Shown one piece after another: positions 48,601 to 54,934 of a stretch of DNA of 64,000 nucleotides. Made by a program: the position numbers and the translations under genes. The stretch comes from Arcuatula senhousia (taxonomy: Eukaryota > Mollusca > Bivalvia > Mytilida > Mytilidae): contig OZ020313.1 in the NCBI GenBank assembly GCA_963971305.1, positions 19,851,260-19,915,259 on the forward strand. The letters are read 5' to 3'. The first letter of the stretch is position 1; each line of letters starts with the position of its first letter. The notes under the pieces are model-generated. The model saw nothing but the letters and a program-made list of their open reading frames with translations. It did no database searches and was not told the origin of the DNA.

Positions 48601-51600
48601 AAAAGCATAGCTTACATATCATTTCAGTCTGATTATTTTTATTGTTTATATTATTATTTCCAACAGGAAAATGATTCACACGATGAACTTGAAACAGAAG
48701 CCGAGTATGAACACCATAAACCAATGAAAAGGTTTGATTCATCACGATTAAGTTCCGGAAGTGGAAGCAGCCATAGGTCCAGAACAAAGTCAAGAAGGCG
48801 GGATCCTGACAGAGACCAAACTGGACGGTCGTCACCAGCTATCCACAGAAGTAGTCTCATTAGGAAAACCAGTAATGGGTCTCAAGAGGTACCTTTAAAT
48901 TTCAAAGTAATTGCAATTTTGATATTCTTTTCCTATATTAGATAATATCAATTGTTTGAAAATATCCCAATATACTTTCTGTATTTGAATCTACTGTTAT
49001 TGCTTGACACACGTATAGTCGTTATAACATAAATGATTATGAATTATACAACCATTCAATGCTAGAAAGCAGTAGAAAATTATGAACGTTAAACATTAAA
49101 CAAGTTTTAGAGATTTCGCAATATATCCGTCAGTCGGAATTATTCACGCCCATTAAAGCCTTTCGAGTAGATTTAAGCATGTTGTTTAATTGAGTGGTGA
49201 GAGACTAAGAGTTATTTATCTTTTTTATTTGTTGCAGAGACAACCAACAAGGGATCCTGATAGAATGTTTAAGATAGTCTTAGCAGGCGATGCAGCTGTT
49301 GGTAAATCTTGCTTCATTATGAGACTCTGTAAAGGGAAATTCGTCAGTAACCTTAGTTCCACACTAGGTACGTTATAGAATGATACATGTTATAACATTT
49401 TTTTTTCTGTTCTTTATTTTAAAAATGAGATAAAATCATCTGAAGAAATTCACAATAAAATGTCTTCAAAAGATATCTCAGAAGTCCTGAACAAAAAGAG
49501 AATTTCAAGAAATAAGCTTTTTGTCTTTTGTGTAATACCAGAAAGATGTTTATGTGTTGTTTGTGTAGCTTTTGTTGCTTTCATTCTAGGAGTGGATTTT
49601 CAAACAAAGATTCTAGATGTAGATGATAAAACTGTGGCTTTACAGCTCTGGGATACAGCCGGACAGGAAAGGTTAGAACAGATGTGAAAACTTAAGTGTA
49701 TCGTTTTGTGCCATAGTCTATGCTCTTATAACTCTTGTTAATGAATTATGCAGTTTGTGTATATTTTTGACATAAAGTTAGTGCAACACATTACAATATT
49801 TGTGAATATTTTTGCCTGTTTTATGTTTTTTAATTGATTACTCACTAATTCTGGATATGTTTGTAATTCCATACCTCCTCTGAGAACAGAAATGGTGAAT
49901 TAAAGTGTTTTTTTTTACATAAAATTTTGATTGATTTTTTTTAGATTTAGAAGCATAGCCAAATCTTACTTCCGCCGAGCTGATGGAGTTTTTCTGCTCT
50001 ATGACTGCACATACGAACGTTCATTCCTCAGTATCAGAGAATGGGTAGAAGCAATTGAGGTCAGTATGATAGCTATAGTGCATGTAATAGAATTTACATT
50101 TTACATCTTTATTATGTCGCCTTATATTTACAAGTATTTTAGCTTTTTCAATGTTTAGCAAAAACATTTTTAGCTAATTGAAGTTTTATGACGGAAACAT
50201 GTTTAAGCATCCTAGTTAAACCAAAAATCGCTTGTGAGTGTTTGATTTTAATATTGTTAATAGGTTGAATGATATGATTTTAATAAAAGGACCTAAACTT
50301 GAAATAAATGTTTTCCATCCTTAATAATTGAATTAATTTTAATCATGTTTAATTGTAGGATGGAGCCCAGAAAAAGATTCCAATAATGTTAATAGCTAAT
50401 AAGACGGATTTAAGAACAGAAGCAGAGAAACAGGGAAGAAAAGTAGTTACCCATGATGATGGGCAAAGAGTTGCAAGGGTAAAGTGCACTTTTACTTCTT
50501 GTTCAGCATAAATAAATCAAGACAGCATCGACAACTGTAGTCTTAAAAGCGTTGAAATAAGACAAATTAGTGAGACCTATGTTCAGCTCGATTATTCAAT
50601 TTAGTTTTAACTTGCTATTGATAGAACATATTTTTGATCTAGGGAGAAACCAGATTAAAATTTTGGCTGGTAATGTTTTATTTCGTCAATACTGTGGTTT
50701 CATATTTTTTCTTTGGGTATCAGTTTTCGTGGTTTTCTTGGGTGGCCTTGACCCACAAAATTTGATACCCCTCGAAAAGGAAAATTAACATTGGTCTGTC
50801 TGCTGTAGACTTCAGAACCACGAATTTAAGAATCCACGAATTGATCCTTTTCGTAAAACCACGAAAATTTGTATCCACGTAAACAAATAAATACACAGTA
50901 AATGTTTTCTGAGTCTCACAACCAAGAATAATACTAATTGAACGACTTTGCCCTAAACATTTATTGTTTTCAATTATTAATATTTGTTTTTCAAATTTAT
51001 AGCCTTAACAAACATGTTTTTTTCCATTTAGGACGTTAGTGCTTTATTTATTGAAAGTAGTGCTAAAGACGGATCAAATGTGATAGAGGCAGTAACAGAA
51101 CTAACAAGGTAACTAAACATAAATGTGATAGAGGCTGTAACAGAACTAACAAGGTAACTAAACATAAATGTGATAGAGGCAGTAACAGAACTAACAAGGT
51201 AACTAAACATAAATGTGATAGAGGCTGTAACAGAACTAACAAGGTAACTAAACATAAATGTGATAGAGGCTGTAACAGAACTAACAAGGTAACTAAACAT
51301 AAATGTGATAGAGGCTGTAACAGAACTAACAAGGTAACTAAACATAAATGTGATAGAGGCTGTAACAGAACTTACAAAGTAACTTAACATAAATGTGATA
51401 GAGGCTGTTACAGAACTAACAAGGTAACTAAACATAAATGTGATAGAGGCTGTAACAGAACTTACAAAGTAACTAAACATAAATGTGATAGAGGCTGTTA
51501 CAGAACTAACAAGGTAACTAAACATAAATGTGATAGAGGCTGTTACAGAACTAACAAGGTAACTTAACATAAAGGCTCATAGATTTCAATTAGAGTTTTT

Positions 51601-52018
51601 AAAACAGAATGTCCTAACATGCTTTTGTCAGATTACTGTAGAAACAATAGTAGGCTTAGTAATGATCATTAAAAGATGTTGGTCATTGATTTGTGGTAGA
51701 TTGTGTCTTTTAAACTCATAACATAGCATCTATCTCGTTTATATCTAATAGAATATGATATCTGTTGGTTTCTTCACCATGACAAAGATTTTTTTGGCAT
51801 ACGGTTAATAAATCTGTAAAATAGCGCATATCTATATGATATTAACAAATTATACATGTATAGAATATTTTGTAATTATAAGAAACACTATGAGTTTAAA
51901 ATCTTAAACCCTCTTTTGTTTCAGACTAATGAGAGCAAATGAAGATATGGAAGTAAAATCTGTTGGTTTACAACTTCACGAGAAACCCGAGGAAAAACGA
52001 GCCTGTTGTGGGCGCTAA
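24377..52018 (+). CDS. RASEF: RASEF-type atypical Rab: EF-hands, coiled coil and Rab GTPase, 18 coding exons
   Basis: Exons: 24377-24696, 29418-29708, 41155-41304, 41639-41729, 44040-44135, 44570-44763, 45502-45570, 46211-46301, 46583-46656, 47774-47937, 48355-48485, 48667-48888, 49238-49367, 49590-49671, 49945-50059, 50359-50478, 51032-51108, 51925-52018. The total of 2,511 nt is divisible by three (836 residues) with every phase matching. Order: two EF-hand loops ([26 protein letters not shown]), a third EF-like loop in exon 2, a long glutamate/lysine/glutamine-rich coiled coil (exons 3-8), a Ser/Arg-rich linker, and a C-terminal Rab domain. Large Rabs with EF-hands (RASEF/Rab45, CRACR2A, Rab44) act in membrane traffic and bind calcium through the EF-hands. 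RASEF fits best by domain order and exon 3 ([10 protein letters not shown]...[10 protein letters not shown]), but CRACR2A is close. The least certain junctions are the exon 2 acceptor and the exon 4 donor. Confidence 0.9.
26121..26810 (+). mobile_element. DNA element with 5-bp target duplication GAGCA and a nested LINE fragment
   Basis: The element is 26126-26805. It starts CAGTGGCGGATCCAGGGGG and ends CCCCCTCCGCCCCTG. GAGCA flanks both ends (26121-26125, 26806-26810; a shared C makes six bases possible). Removing it joins TTTTATGAGCA to CCTCCATAT, matching the neighbouring monomer (TTTTATGAGGACCACCATA), so the insertion is well supported. Superfamily not settled: hAT usually duplicates 8 bases. 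Confidence 0.7.
26195..26713 (+). mobile_element. 5'-truncated LINE 3' end nested in a DNA element
   Basis: The open frame 26242-26619 encodes the C-terminus of a LINE reverse transcriptase: [20 protein letters not shown] is the CxxC...H...C zinc motif, followed by a terminal [12 protein letters not shown]. The short 3' UTR ends in a repeated ATGACTT tail (about 26,690-26,713), typical of elements with short-repeat 3' tails. 5' truncation is the usual outcome of target-primed reverse transcription. Confidence 0.8.
27105..27753 (+). mobile_element. 5'-truncated LINE 3' end, related to the preceding copy
   Basis: The frame 27287-27592 (and upstream codons from about 27,105) encodes [34 protein letters not shown] and [15 protein letters not shown], clearly the same family as 26,242-26,619 but a different subfamily. 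The 3' UTR ends near GACAAATAAAAG at about 27,740. Confidence 0.8.
28230..28500 (+). repeat. tRNA-headed SINE, copy 2 (head missing)
   Basis: Inverse orientation to the 18,127 copy: ACACCATTTGCGAGGATGG, CCCCATGCACGTTAAAGACC, GGGGGCCGCTGCAAAGGCC and tail AATCCAGGATAAATAAATAT. The tRNA-like head is absent, so it is 5'-truncated. Both ORFs here are shadows. Confidence 0.75.
28501..29417. other. RASEF intron 1, no distinct element seen
   Basis: AT-rich intron sequence before exon 2. I see no RNA gene, ORF or repeat boundary. Confidence 0.4.
29418..29708 (+). CDS. RASEF: RASEF exon 2: third EF-hand-like segment
   Basis: The open stretch contains [16 protein letters not shown], an EF-like loop ending in D rather than E at position 12, then a Pro/Ser/Arg-rich linker. 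The donor AAAAA|GTAAGT (phase 2) joins exactly to exon 3. The acceptor used here, CCATGGAG|T, is weak but phase-correct. Alternatively the in-frame ATG at 29422 is the start of a separate, shorter transcript. Confidence 0.75.
30088..30284 (+). repeat. Left part of an (ACTC)n-tailed SINE-like repeat, split by the LINE
   Basis: It matches the start of the repeat at 57,374: GTCCCGTGC...GTAAGAGGC...ACCCTCGTCC...GACCGC. It is interrupted after GTGGACAAACGTTTAT and resumes beyond the LINE at 36,164. Confidence 0.75.
30269..30284. repeat. LINE target-site duplication, left copy
   Basis: GTGGACAAACGTTTAT, identical to 36164-36179 on the other side of the LINE. Confidence 0.95.
30843..34655 (-). CDS. 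LINE ORF2: endonuclease-reverse transcriptase, 1270 aa
   Basis: The N-terminal apurinic-like endonuclease (about residues 1-245) shows [14 protein letters not shown] (catalytic-acid region), VYGPN, CGDFN near 150 and RSDHSMV near 237 (the catalytic SDH). The reverse transcriptase (about 490-780) shows [13 protein letters not shown] near 552, [21 protein letters not shown] and FADDTSLL near 722, whose two aspartates bind the metal. A C-terminal zinc motif, [18 protein letters not shown], lies near 1150. The enzyme nicks the target and copies its own RNA into it. The endonuclease type plus the late CCHC-like motif place it in the L1/Tx1 group. No internal stop or frameshift is seen. The start [14 protein letters not shown] could equally be the in-frame methionine [10 protein letters not shown]. 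Confidence 0.95.
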   Translation of the reverse strand: MYDLFCSLPMDSIKVLTVNCQGLGDISKRKDVFDYLKSKKCDIYCIQDTHFTYDIENQVRVTWGYESYFSSFMSNSRGVAFLFNNTFEFKVLKEKRDVNGNYLVLDIIIGKEKITLVTVYGPNVDTPDFFSKLMDIIEDFGNENFIMCGDFNLVLDPDIDCCNYRNINNPNAREKMLDIIDQYSLIDPFRELFAILHRYTWRRRNPFKQARLDFFLFTESMLTYLRNCKIEPSYRSDHSMVILELVFNPFIRGKGLWKFNNSLLGDIDYVNSVKDKILDVKRQYSALVYNLDNLSDIDDENLQLTIDDQLFLDTLLMELRGKTISYSSFKKKERDKRERNLLEEIDLLECSVNNDSLDDLENKKKELENIRKDKMKGKLVRSRIQWIEEGEKPTKYFCGLESKNFTSKIIPKVEKEGGTIVTDQFDILKEAKSFYENLYTSNNSTCTVDDLNQTLNNMDFTKLTDEEKLLLEGEITLEEAFNALKKMKNNKTPGSDGFSTEFFKFFWKDLKHFVVNSLNYGLNKGELSVTQKQGIITCLPKENKPRHFLKNWRPISLLNTVYKIGSGVIASRVKTVLDKLINLDQTGFISGRYIGDNIRLIYDILQYTEEQDIPGLLLLIDFEKAFDSISWDFLLSVLQFFNFGDSLIKWVKVFYTNISSAVIQGGNLSNSFQIERGCRQGDPLSPYLFILCAEILAIKIRGNKDISGINVTQVEHKLSQFADDTSLLLDGSEKSLQETLLELDWYAEISGLRINFSKTHVVWIGSKKYSNDVLCQDRNLSWGTTKFKLLGVHFDVNLENMVDLNYKDKLSQIKKMINTWSKRNLTAIGRISVVKTLILPILNHLIMTLPNPTDDMVKKLDDLIYSFIWNSSVHRVKKDVLQNNYSNGGLKMINLSAFILALKSTWIRKIYLRNCNWSDTLFAISNLEQEKLLKFGAKYVKSKNIRISNKFWQDVFNAWDTIIEKEKDNSWEYFLSSPLWFNKFIKIENKFVFYEDWFKKGIIYINDVLDENGKFLSFEDLIEKFGVSRNVMKYNSIISALSKAGKLFVHGDFKLQQPFIPSIIRTFLKNSRGTHDMYSILIKNEIIPTGQKKWSYIVDVEESQWREIFSLPFKITRNTKLQWLQFRINHYILATNKYLCKINVVNDPNCNFCNDEEETIEHLLWNCEITQNFLEEVDLWFLSNGISILFTKNTFIFGNTSRVLDGYACNLILLCIKQYIYNTRYFKKNLSLQAVINKLKDLYNIEKCIAVKNKKIDFFNRQWNPYRFLE
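34923..35903 (-). CDS. LINE ORF1: RNA-binding chaperone-like protein, 326 aa
   Basis: It begins [20 protein letters not shown] (basic). A long coiled coil runs from about residue 60 to 180 (heptads in the [10 protein letters not shown]...[12 protein letters not shown] region). An RRM-like stretch follows ([31 protein letters not shown]), then a basic C-terminal domain ([17 protein letters not shown]). This order is that of L1-type ORF1 proteins, which trimerise and coat the element RNA. No break seen. Confidence 0.88.
   Translation of the reverse strand: MPGDKSENNKTNKPPVRPKVQQMLAAKKDNKGKQPNPKRPHSEVSMDSNTSLDISGLINFQKDLDDIKFSLRDLTTKQDLDEVTKDLVKTSDLENMVTGIVKKLFSKFESIMEKKINEKINKINQDINQKESVLNEKIESLSIENEDLKKKLDKCFSQTSTLKQELSNTTIIARNADLSSNYNEQYSRKNNIKVFNFPKKESQDLRKDFIEMAKTDLNITLEDRDIVAIHRLPAKNEPRPLIVKCFNTDVKRSLMRVRKQLKQKVKFVDDVTTRNMGLINRLEDSGNFEQVWYFNCNVYARTLEGLQLKYGLYDNINERLREAEGR
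36131..36163 (-). promoter_or_regulatory. LINE 5' end with YY1-type motif
   Basis: Read on the element's strand, the first bases run CAATTTTTTTTTACC then AAGATGGCCGCCGAG (AAGATGGC complements 36141-36148). AAGATGGC is the YY1 core, and in mammalian L1 a YY1 site sits in the same place, within the first 25 bases of the 5' UTR, where it helps to set the transcription start. The role here is inference by analogy. Confidence 0.55.
36164..36179. repeat. LINE target-site duplication, right copy
   Basis: GTGGACAAACGTTTAT, identical to 30269-30284. Confidence 0.95.
36180..36420 (+). repeat. Right part of the (ACTC)n-tailed SINE-like repeat split by the LINE
   Basis: It continues with TTTCATGCACGTTAACGACC and GCGGACTGCCAAGTAAT, and ends GCGTAAAACACCAACTCATT followed by CACTC repeats, matching the end of the 57,374 copy. 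Confidence 0.75.
36515..37345 (+). mobile_element. Decayed LINE 3' region
   Basis: Broken frames keep [28 protein letters not shown] and [14 protein letters not shown] (degenerate zinc motif), then [17 protein letters not shown]. Stops and frameshifts separate the pieces, so it is a pseudogenised C-terminus. A second LINE-like 3' tail with repeated ATCTT lies at 37,980-38,037 and may belong to the same or another copy. Confidence 0.65.
37540..37725. repeat. Inverted-repeat element with TTTCGTGGTTT-type ends
   Basis: It contains TTTTCGTGGTTTG and, inverted, a degenerate CCCATGAAAATTGATACCC. Related inverted-repeat segments lie at about 43,850-43,925 and 50,690-50,885 (CGTGGTTTTC...AAACCACGAAAA). 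No ORF. Confidence 0.5.
38040..38140 (+). repeat. Dispersed repeat (GGCATCCGAAT type)
   Basis: The run GGGCATCCGAATTTCAAAAG...AAACCAGTAAACACGAA matches the segment at 55,205-55,320 with modest divergence. The ORF at the other copy is a shadow. Confidence 0.5.
38411..38645 (+). mobile_element. Hairpin-headed dispersed repeat, ACCGCTGCAACGCGG-type
   Basis: The head is ACCGCTGCAACGCGGAGCG, followed by GTCCGTCCATCTGTCCGTCC, TTTTTTCGTAACAGTTTCTC, TATGCAGCTTCAGG and CTACCTGTTTAACGAG. It shares its body with the 10,011 and 40,321 copies but has different ends. Confidence 0.6.
39443..39487 (+). ncRNA. Hammerhead ribozyme 1 (minimal type I, stem II decayed)
   Basis: The core CTGATGA (39449-39455), GAAA (in ACGAAACGCGCGTC, ending 39480) and cleavage-site GTC (39478-39480) are all present. 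Stem I is GCCCCT with AGGCGT (one mismatch). Stem II, GTCT against AAAC, has a C.A mismatch, so activity may be reduced. Stem III is the tiny self-complementary ACGCGCGT, which in such ribozymes favours dimeric folding. Confidence 0.85.
39785..39828 (+). ncRNA. Hammerhead ribozyme 2 (minimal type I, intact core)
   Basis: CTGATGA (39791-39797), a perfect stem II GTCT-TAAAT-AGAC, GAAA, the palindromic stem III ACGCGCGT and GTC (39820-39822) are all present. Stem I pairs GCGCCT with AGGCAT over the inner four or more bases. Cleavage is expected after 39822. All invariant core bases are intact. Confidence 0.9.
40321..40745 (+). mobile_element. Hairpin-headed dispersed repeat with two bodies, CACCGCAACGCGG-type
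   Basis: The head is CCTCCACCGCAACGCGGAACG, followed by two body units (TTTGGTATGCAGCTGCAGG near 40,450 and TTTGGTATGCAGCTTTAGG near 40,610), each followed by a region ending in a TACTTCCTGTTAAGC-like motif. Confidence 0.6.
41945..42295 (-). repeat. tRNA-headed SINE, copy 3
   Basis: Same family as 18,127-18,480, minus strand: tail TTATTTGTCTTAGATTGGGG, core GAACTCTACAAAGGGGTC and a decayed tRNA-like head near 42,225-42,290. More diverged than copy 1. It lies in RASEF intron 4. Confidence 0.7.
43095..43640. repeat. Degenerate minisatellite, about 50-60-bp unit, RASEF intron 4
   Basis: Approximate units built around GCTGCAAGTCTCAGTTTCCC followed by a GGTTTTCCTGTTTTC-like stretch repeat about ten times with variation. 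One is interrupted by the 43,322-43,362 dispersed repeat. Frames on both strands are shadows of the period. Confidence 0.6.
46840..46935 (+). repeat. Partial duplicate of the intron end before RASEF exon 10
   Basis: TTATGAAACTTGATGTAAAA matches 47,710-47,740 (TTATGAAACTTGGTGTAAAA), the run-up to exon 10. Another partial duplicate, of the exon's first 40 bases, is at about 47,643-47,678. Confidence 0.45.
49238..52018 (+). CDS. RASEF: RASEF exons 13-18: Rab GTPase domain and prenylation tail
   Basis: G-box motifs are complete: P-loop GDAAVGKS (exon 13), switch I threonine in SSTLGVDF, switch [11 protein letters not shown] spanning the exon 14/15 junction, base-specificity NKTD (exon 16) and ESSAKDG (exon 17). 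The catalytic glutamine is present (GQE), so GTP hydrolysis should be possible. The protein ends KRACCGR; the two cysteines near the end fit Rab geranylgeranylation (CCXX-type). The TAA is at 52016-52018. Confidence 0.95.
51064..51573 (+). repeat. Eleven-copy 45-bp array of an exon end plus splice donor (RASEF exon 17)
   Basis: The unit AATGTGATAGAGGCTGTAAC-AGAACTAACAAG-GTAACT is the last 30-odd bases of exon 17 plus its donor. Donor-like GT dinucleotides fall at 51109, 51154, 51199, 51244, 51289, 51334, 51379, 51424, 51469, 51514 and 51559, exactly 45 apart; units 7 and 9 read AAAGT rather than AAGGT. Only the first preserves the frame to exon 18. Use of any later donor would retain an in-frame TAA directly after the [11 protein letters not shown] segment. 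Confidence 0.95.
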
Positions 52019-52652
52019 AATGATTTTGAATTATCTATTATGGTCGCTAAACTGATATATTAAGGCTGCATTACAAATGGGCTAAAAATTCTGAAAAACA
52101 GATTTTTATTTTGGGCTAATATCATTCGACGTTTTGGCTAATTATAATTTGCCCGAACATATAAACACAGGTTATAAGGTTGATTGTTGTTTCTATATTA
52201 CCTGTTAATACATGTATTAATTTGGGACTGTAAAGCTTTAGCATAACCATCGACTGATAAAAACCCGTCATATTTTTATGCCCATTTGTCAGCCTTTAAC
52301 GTGGATCTCCCTTAATTATTTTCTCGTGTCTCATGTCCTAGGGAATATATGAATCTCAGCTATATGAATTTTGTTTGATGCGAATATGAGCCGATACTGT
52401 TAGAATTTCCATCTCAGTTTAGTTCAGCCTTCATGAACTGCATTATTACATTGTACGTATCATTTATCTATTTATACATATCAACTACGCAAAATAGACT
52501 TATAAAACCATAAATTGTATGGGCTTAAACTGCAGTTAATTTATATCAAAGCATAAAGTTGTTCTTTATTTTTCTAATTTTAGCATGCTATTATTTTATT
52601 TATATTTTTTTAAACATGAAAGTGCATTTTAAAGTTGTATAAACTGTAATGT

Positions 52653-53452
52653 AATAAAATCTTCGTAAAGTTGGTAAAATGATCACAAAGAATCAAAAAC
52701 ATTAGGGGCATTAATAATTGAAATTTTTAACACAAGAATTTCAGAAAATTAGGAATGAAGCATTCCTTTGTAGGTATTAAAAGCAATTTTATGTTGCTAT
52801 ATCGTCAGTGTTGTATGCATTGGCAACTAATTTACTCAAAAAATCATTCACTTGAATTTTGTTGCTATTTTGTTTTTGGGAGGGTGTTAGATAATTAGAT
52901 AGTTCAACAATTTAAGCATTTGACATATGATTTAATTGATAATTTTTAAGAAACTATGTTGATTGTGTGCAATAAAAACTATATGTATGTCTATATATTT
53001 GTACATTTCGTCATTCTTGGACAGTTGTCTCTTTTATTTGCTTGTTACTTGTATATTTGTACATATTTATAGTGTATTTTGGGTAATTGTTAGTTTATCA
53101 TAGGCTTAGGATATTTTTATACTCATTTGTTAAGTTTTAATTGTTGGAAATCATTGCTTTTAAGATGAATCTGCACAGTGACATTTTCATGTAATATGCA
53201 TTTTGTTTCATAAGAAACCCTACACTTGAGGACATCTGTCAACTCACCACTTTGCTCAGGTGCACCATTTTACAGTTTTAAATCTTCGAGCTTTACAGGT
53301 ATTAAACAACAAGCAGTACAAGTCGAGGTAGCATTTCAATTGAACTGTTTCAGAAGATCTTATTGGTGCTTTATTTATTTTTATAAAGTCACTGATATTA
53401 TATGAATTTATCCAATGTTGTGCAATATATTTTCATCTTTCTCCTGAATAAA
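52653..53452 (+). terminator. Candidate polyadenylation signals for RASEF
   Basis: AATAAA occurs at 52653-52658, 52971-52976 and 53447-53452 on the + strand after the stop. The last would give a 3' UTR of about 1.45 kb. Which is used cannot be told from sequence alone. Confidence 0.45.
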
Positions 53453-53710
53453 AATACGTCTTCTAAAGTGTTTATATTTCCTTTTCCTTAATATAAGTAC
53501 ATGCAACTGTCGTGTTTTTCAATATAAGAAAGTAAGTATAGTTGTTTGCGAAACTTCACAAGTCTGTTTAGTCTAGTGAGAGTTTGACAGATTATGTTTT
53601 ATACATGAAATCATGTGTCAGGTGCATTTCAGAATCCATTATTTGGCACATAATTGGTTTGGTTAGATAGAAATGATTAGTAAATGATAATAAAACCATC
53701 TTTGCAAACT

Positions 53711-53716
53711 TTTATT
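53711..53716 (-). terminator. Candidate polyadenylation signal for RFX6
   Basis: TTTATT on the + strand gives AATAAA on the minus strand about 1.2 kb beyond the RFX6 stop. The region 53,740-54,930 is a gene-free AT-rich stretch and would be the RFX6 3' UTR. Confidence 0.4.
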
Positions 53717-54934
53717 CTATATGGTAAAATAGAATATTACAATACATTGATTGTTCAAAGAAGGTATAATCAAAATTGTAAACAAAAATAAAACAACAAA
53801 ACACAACAAATTAACAAGTTAAGATTATATACAATGATATATTAATAAGCAATAATAAAATATCAAATTTAAAATGAGAAAAAAATATAAAAGAACATAT
53901 CGAATTAAAATTCGTACCAAAAAATGATATTGTTTTGTTCGTTAAACTAACAACACCAAAATTAAAAAAAATAATAATTCCAAGTATTTTGAAAATAATC
54001 CAGTCTCTTCAACCTTTAAGGTTTTATTCCTCCTGTGGGAAACCTGTCTAAATATTTTCTATCTGATAAGATATTATATTTTGAAGTTGATTGACACATT
54101 AAGAATATATACTATTAGTAAGGAAAAAAATTAATTGATAAAGTGAATGTATATATCATCGTTAAAAAATTGCAACATAAATATATGGCAAGTAGATTCA
54201 CGCTTTGATGTTGAGCTATTTACAAATGAATAAACTACTTGCATCATCTAAATGTAACCTAACTACATGTATTTGTCAACTATCAAAACAGATCTTTTTT
54301 CCAGCATATTCAATAAAGGGGAATTAATCCATGCCATAAAATATATTTTTATAAACCGGTAATATTAAAATCAATATCAGTCCAATACAAATGATACAAT
54401 GGAAGTTAAACAAAACAGATCATATCAAGTAAAAAAAACATATAGATCTTTAATGATAAAATGTCAGTGATCATTGTTTTTCTAGGAAAATAAAGCATAT
54501 TTATAAATTGCAAAGTATCTTTGACTCTTTCCAATAATTAAACGTTTTTGCATAAATACAAAGTAATCAAATTTTAAATCATAATAAAATGTATCTACTA
54601 CTAGTAAAATTATTATTGCTGATTATAACAAATATATAACAATTACCATAAAAGGGAATCTGAGATTGCAAATATCTAATTTACATTTTGCACTATACAA
54701 TTGCATACATTATAAACACCATCAATATTCCAGTTCAATTTTGTTCATTTCTTTGTTTAATGCGTAGGCTATCACAGTCCAATGGAATATAGCACTAAAA
54801 TTGCACTCAGAATGCCTTTCTGAAAATATTTGGTTCCTAAACTGAAACAATTTTTTTTTCATGATTCATACTTTTTTTTACAAAGATGTTTTTAACCCAC
54901 ACAAAATAAGTAATTATGGAAAAAATGATCAATT

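Noticed and set aside
49460..49687. A separate small gene overlapping the RASEF GTPase exon
   Set aside because: The frame is exon 14 read through from intronic sequence upstream; the acceptor at 49,589 and phase match define the true exon.
51028..51570. Minus-strand frame of 180 codons with a repeated [15 protein letters not shown] peptide
   Set aside because: Antisense shadow of the exact 45-bp donor array; hydrophobic repeat content follows from the repeat unit.
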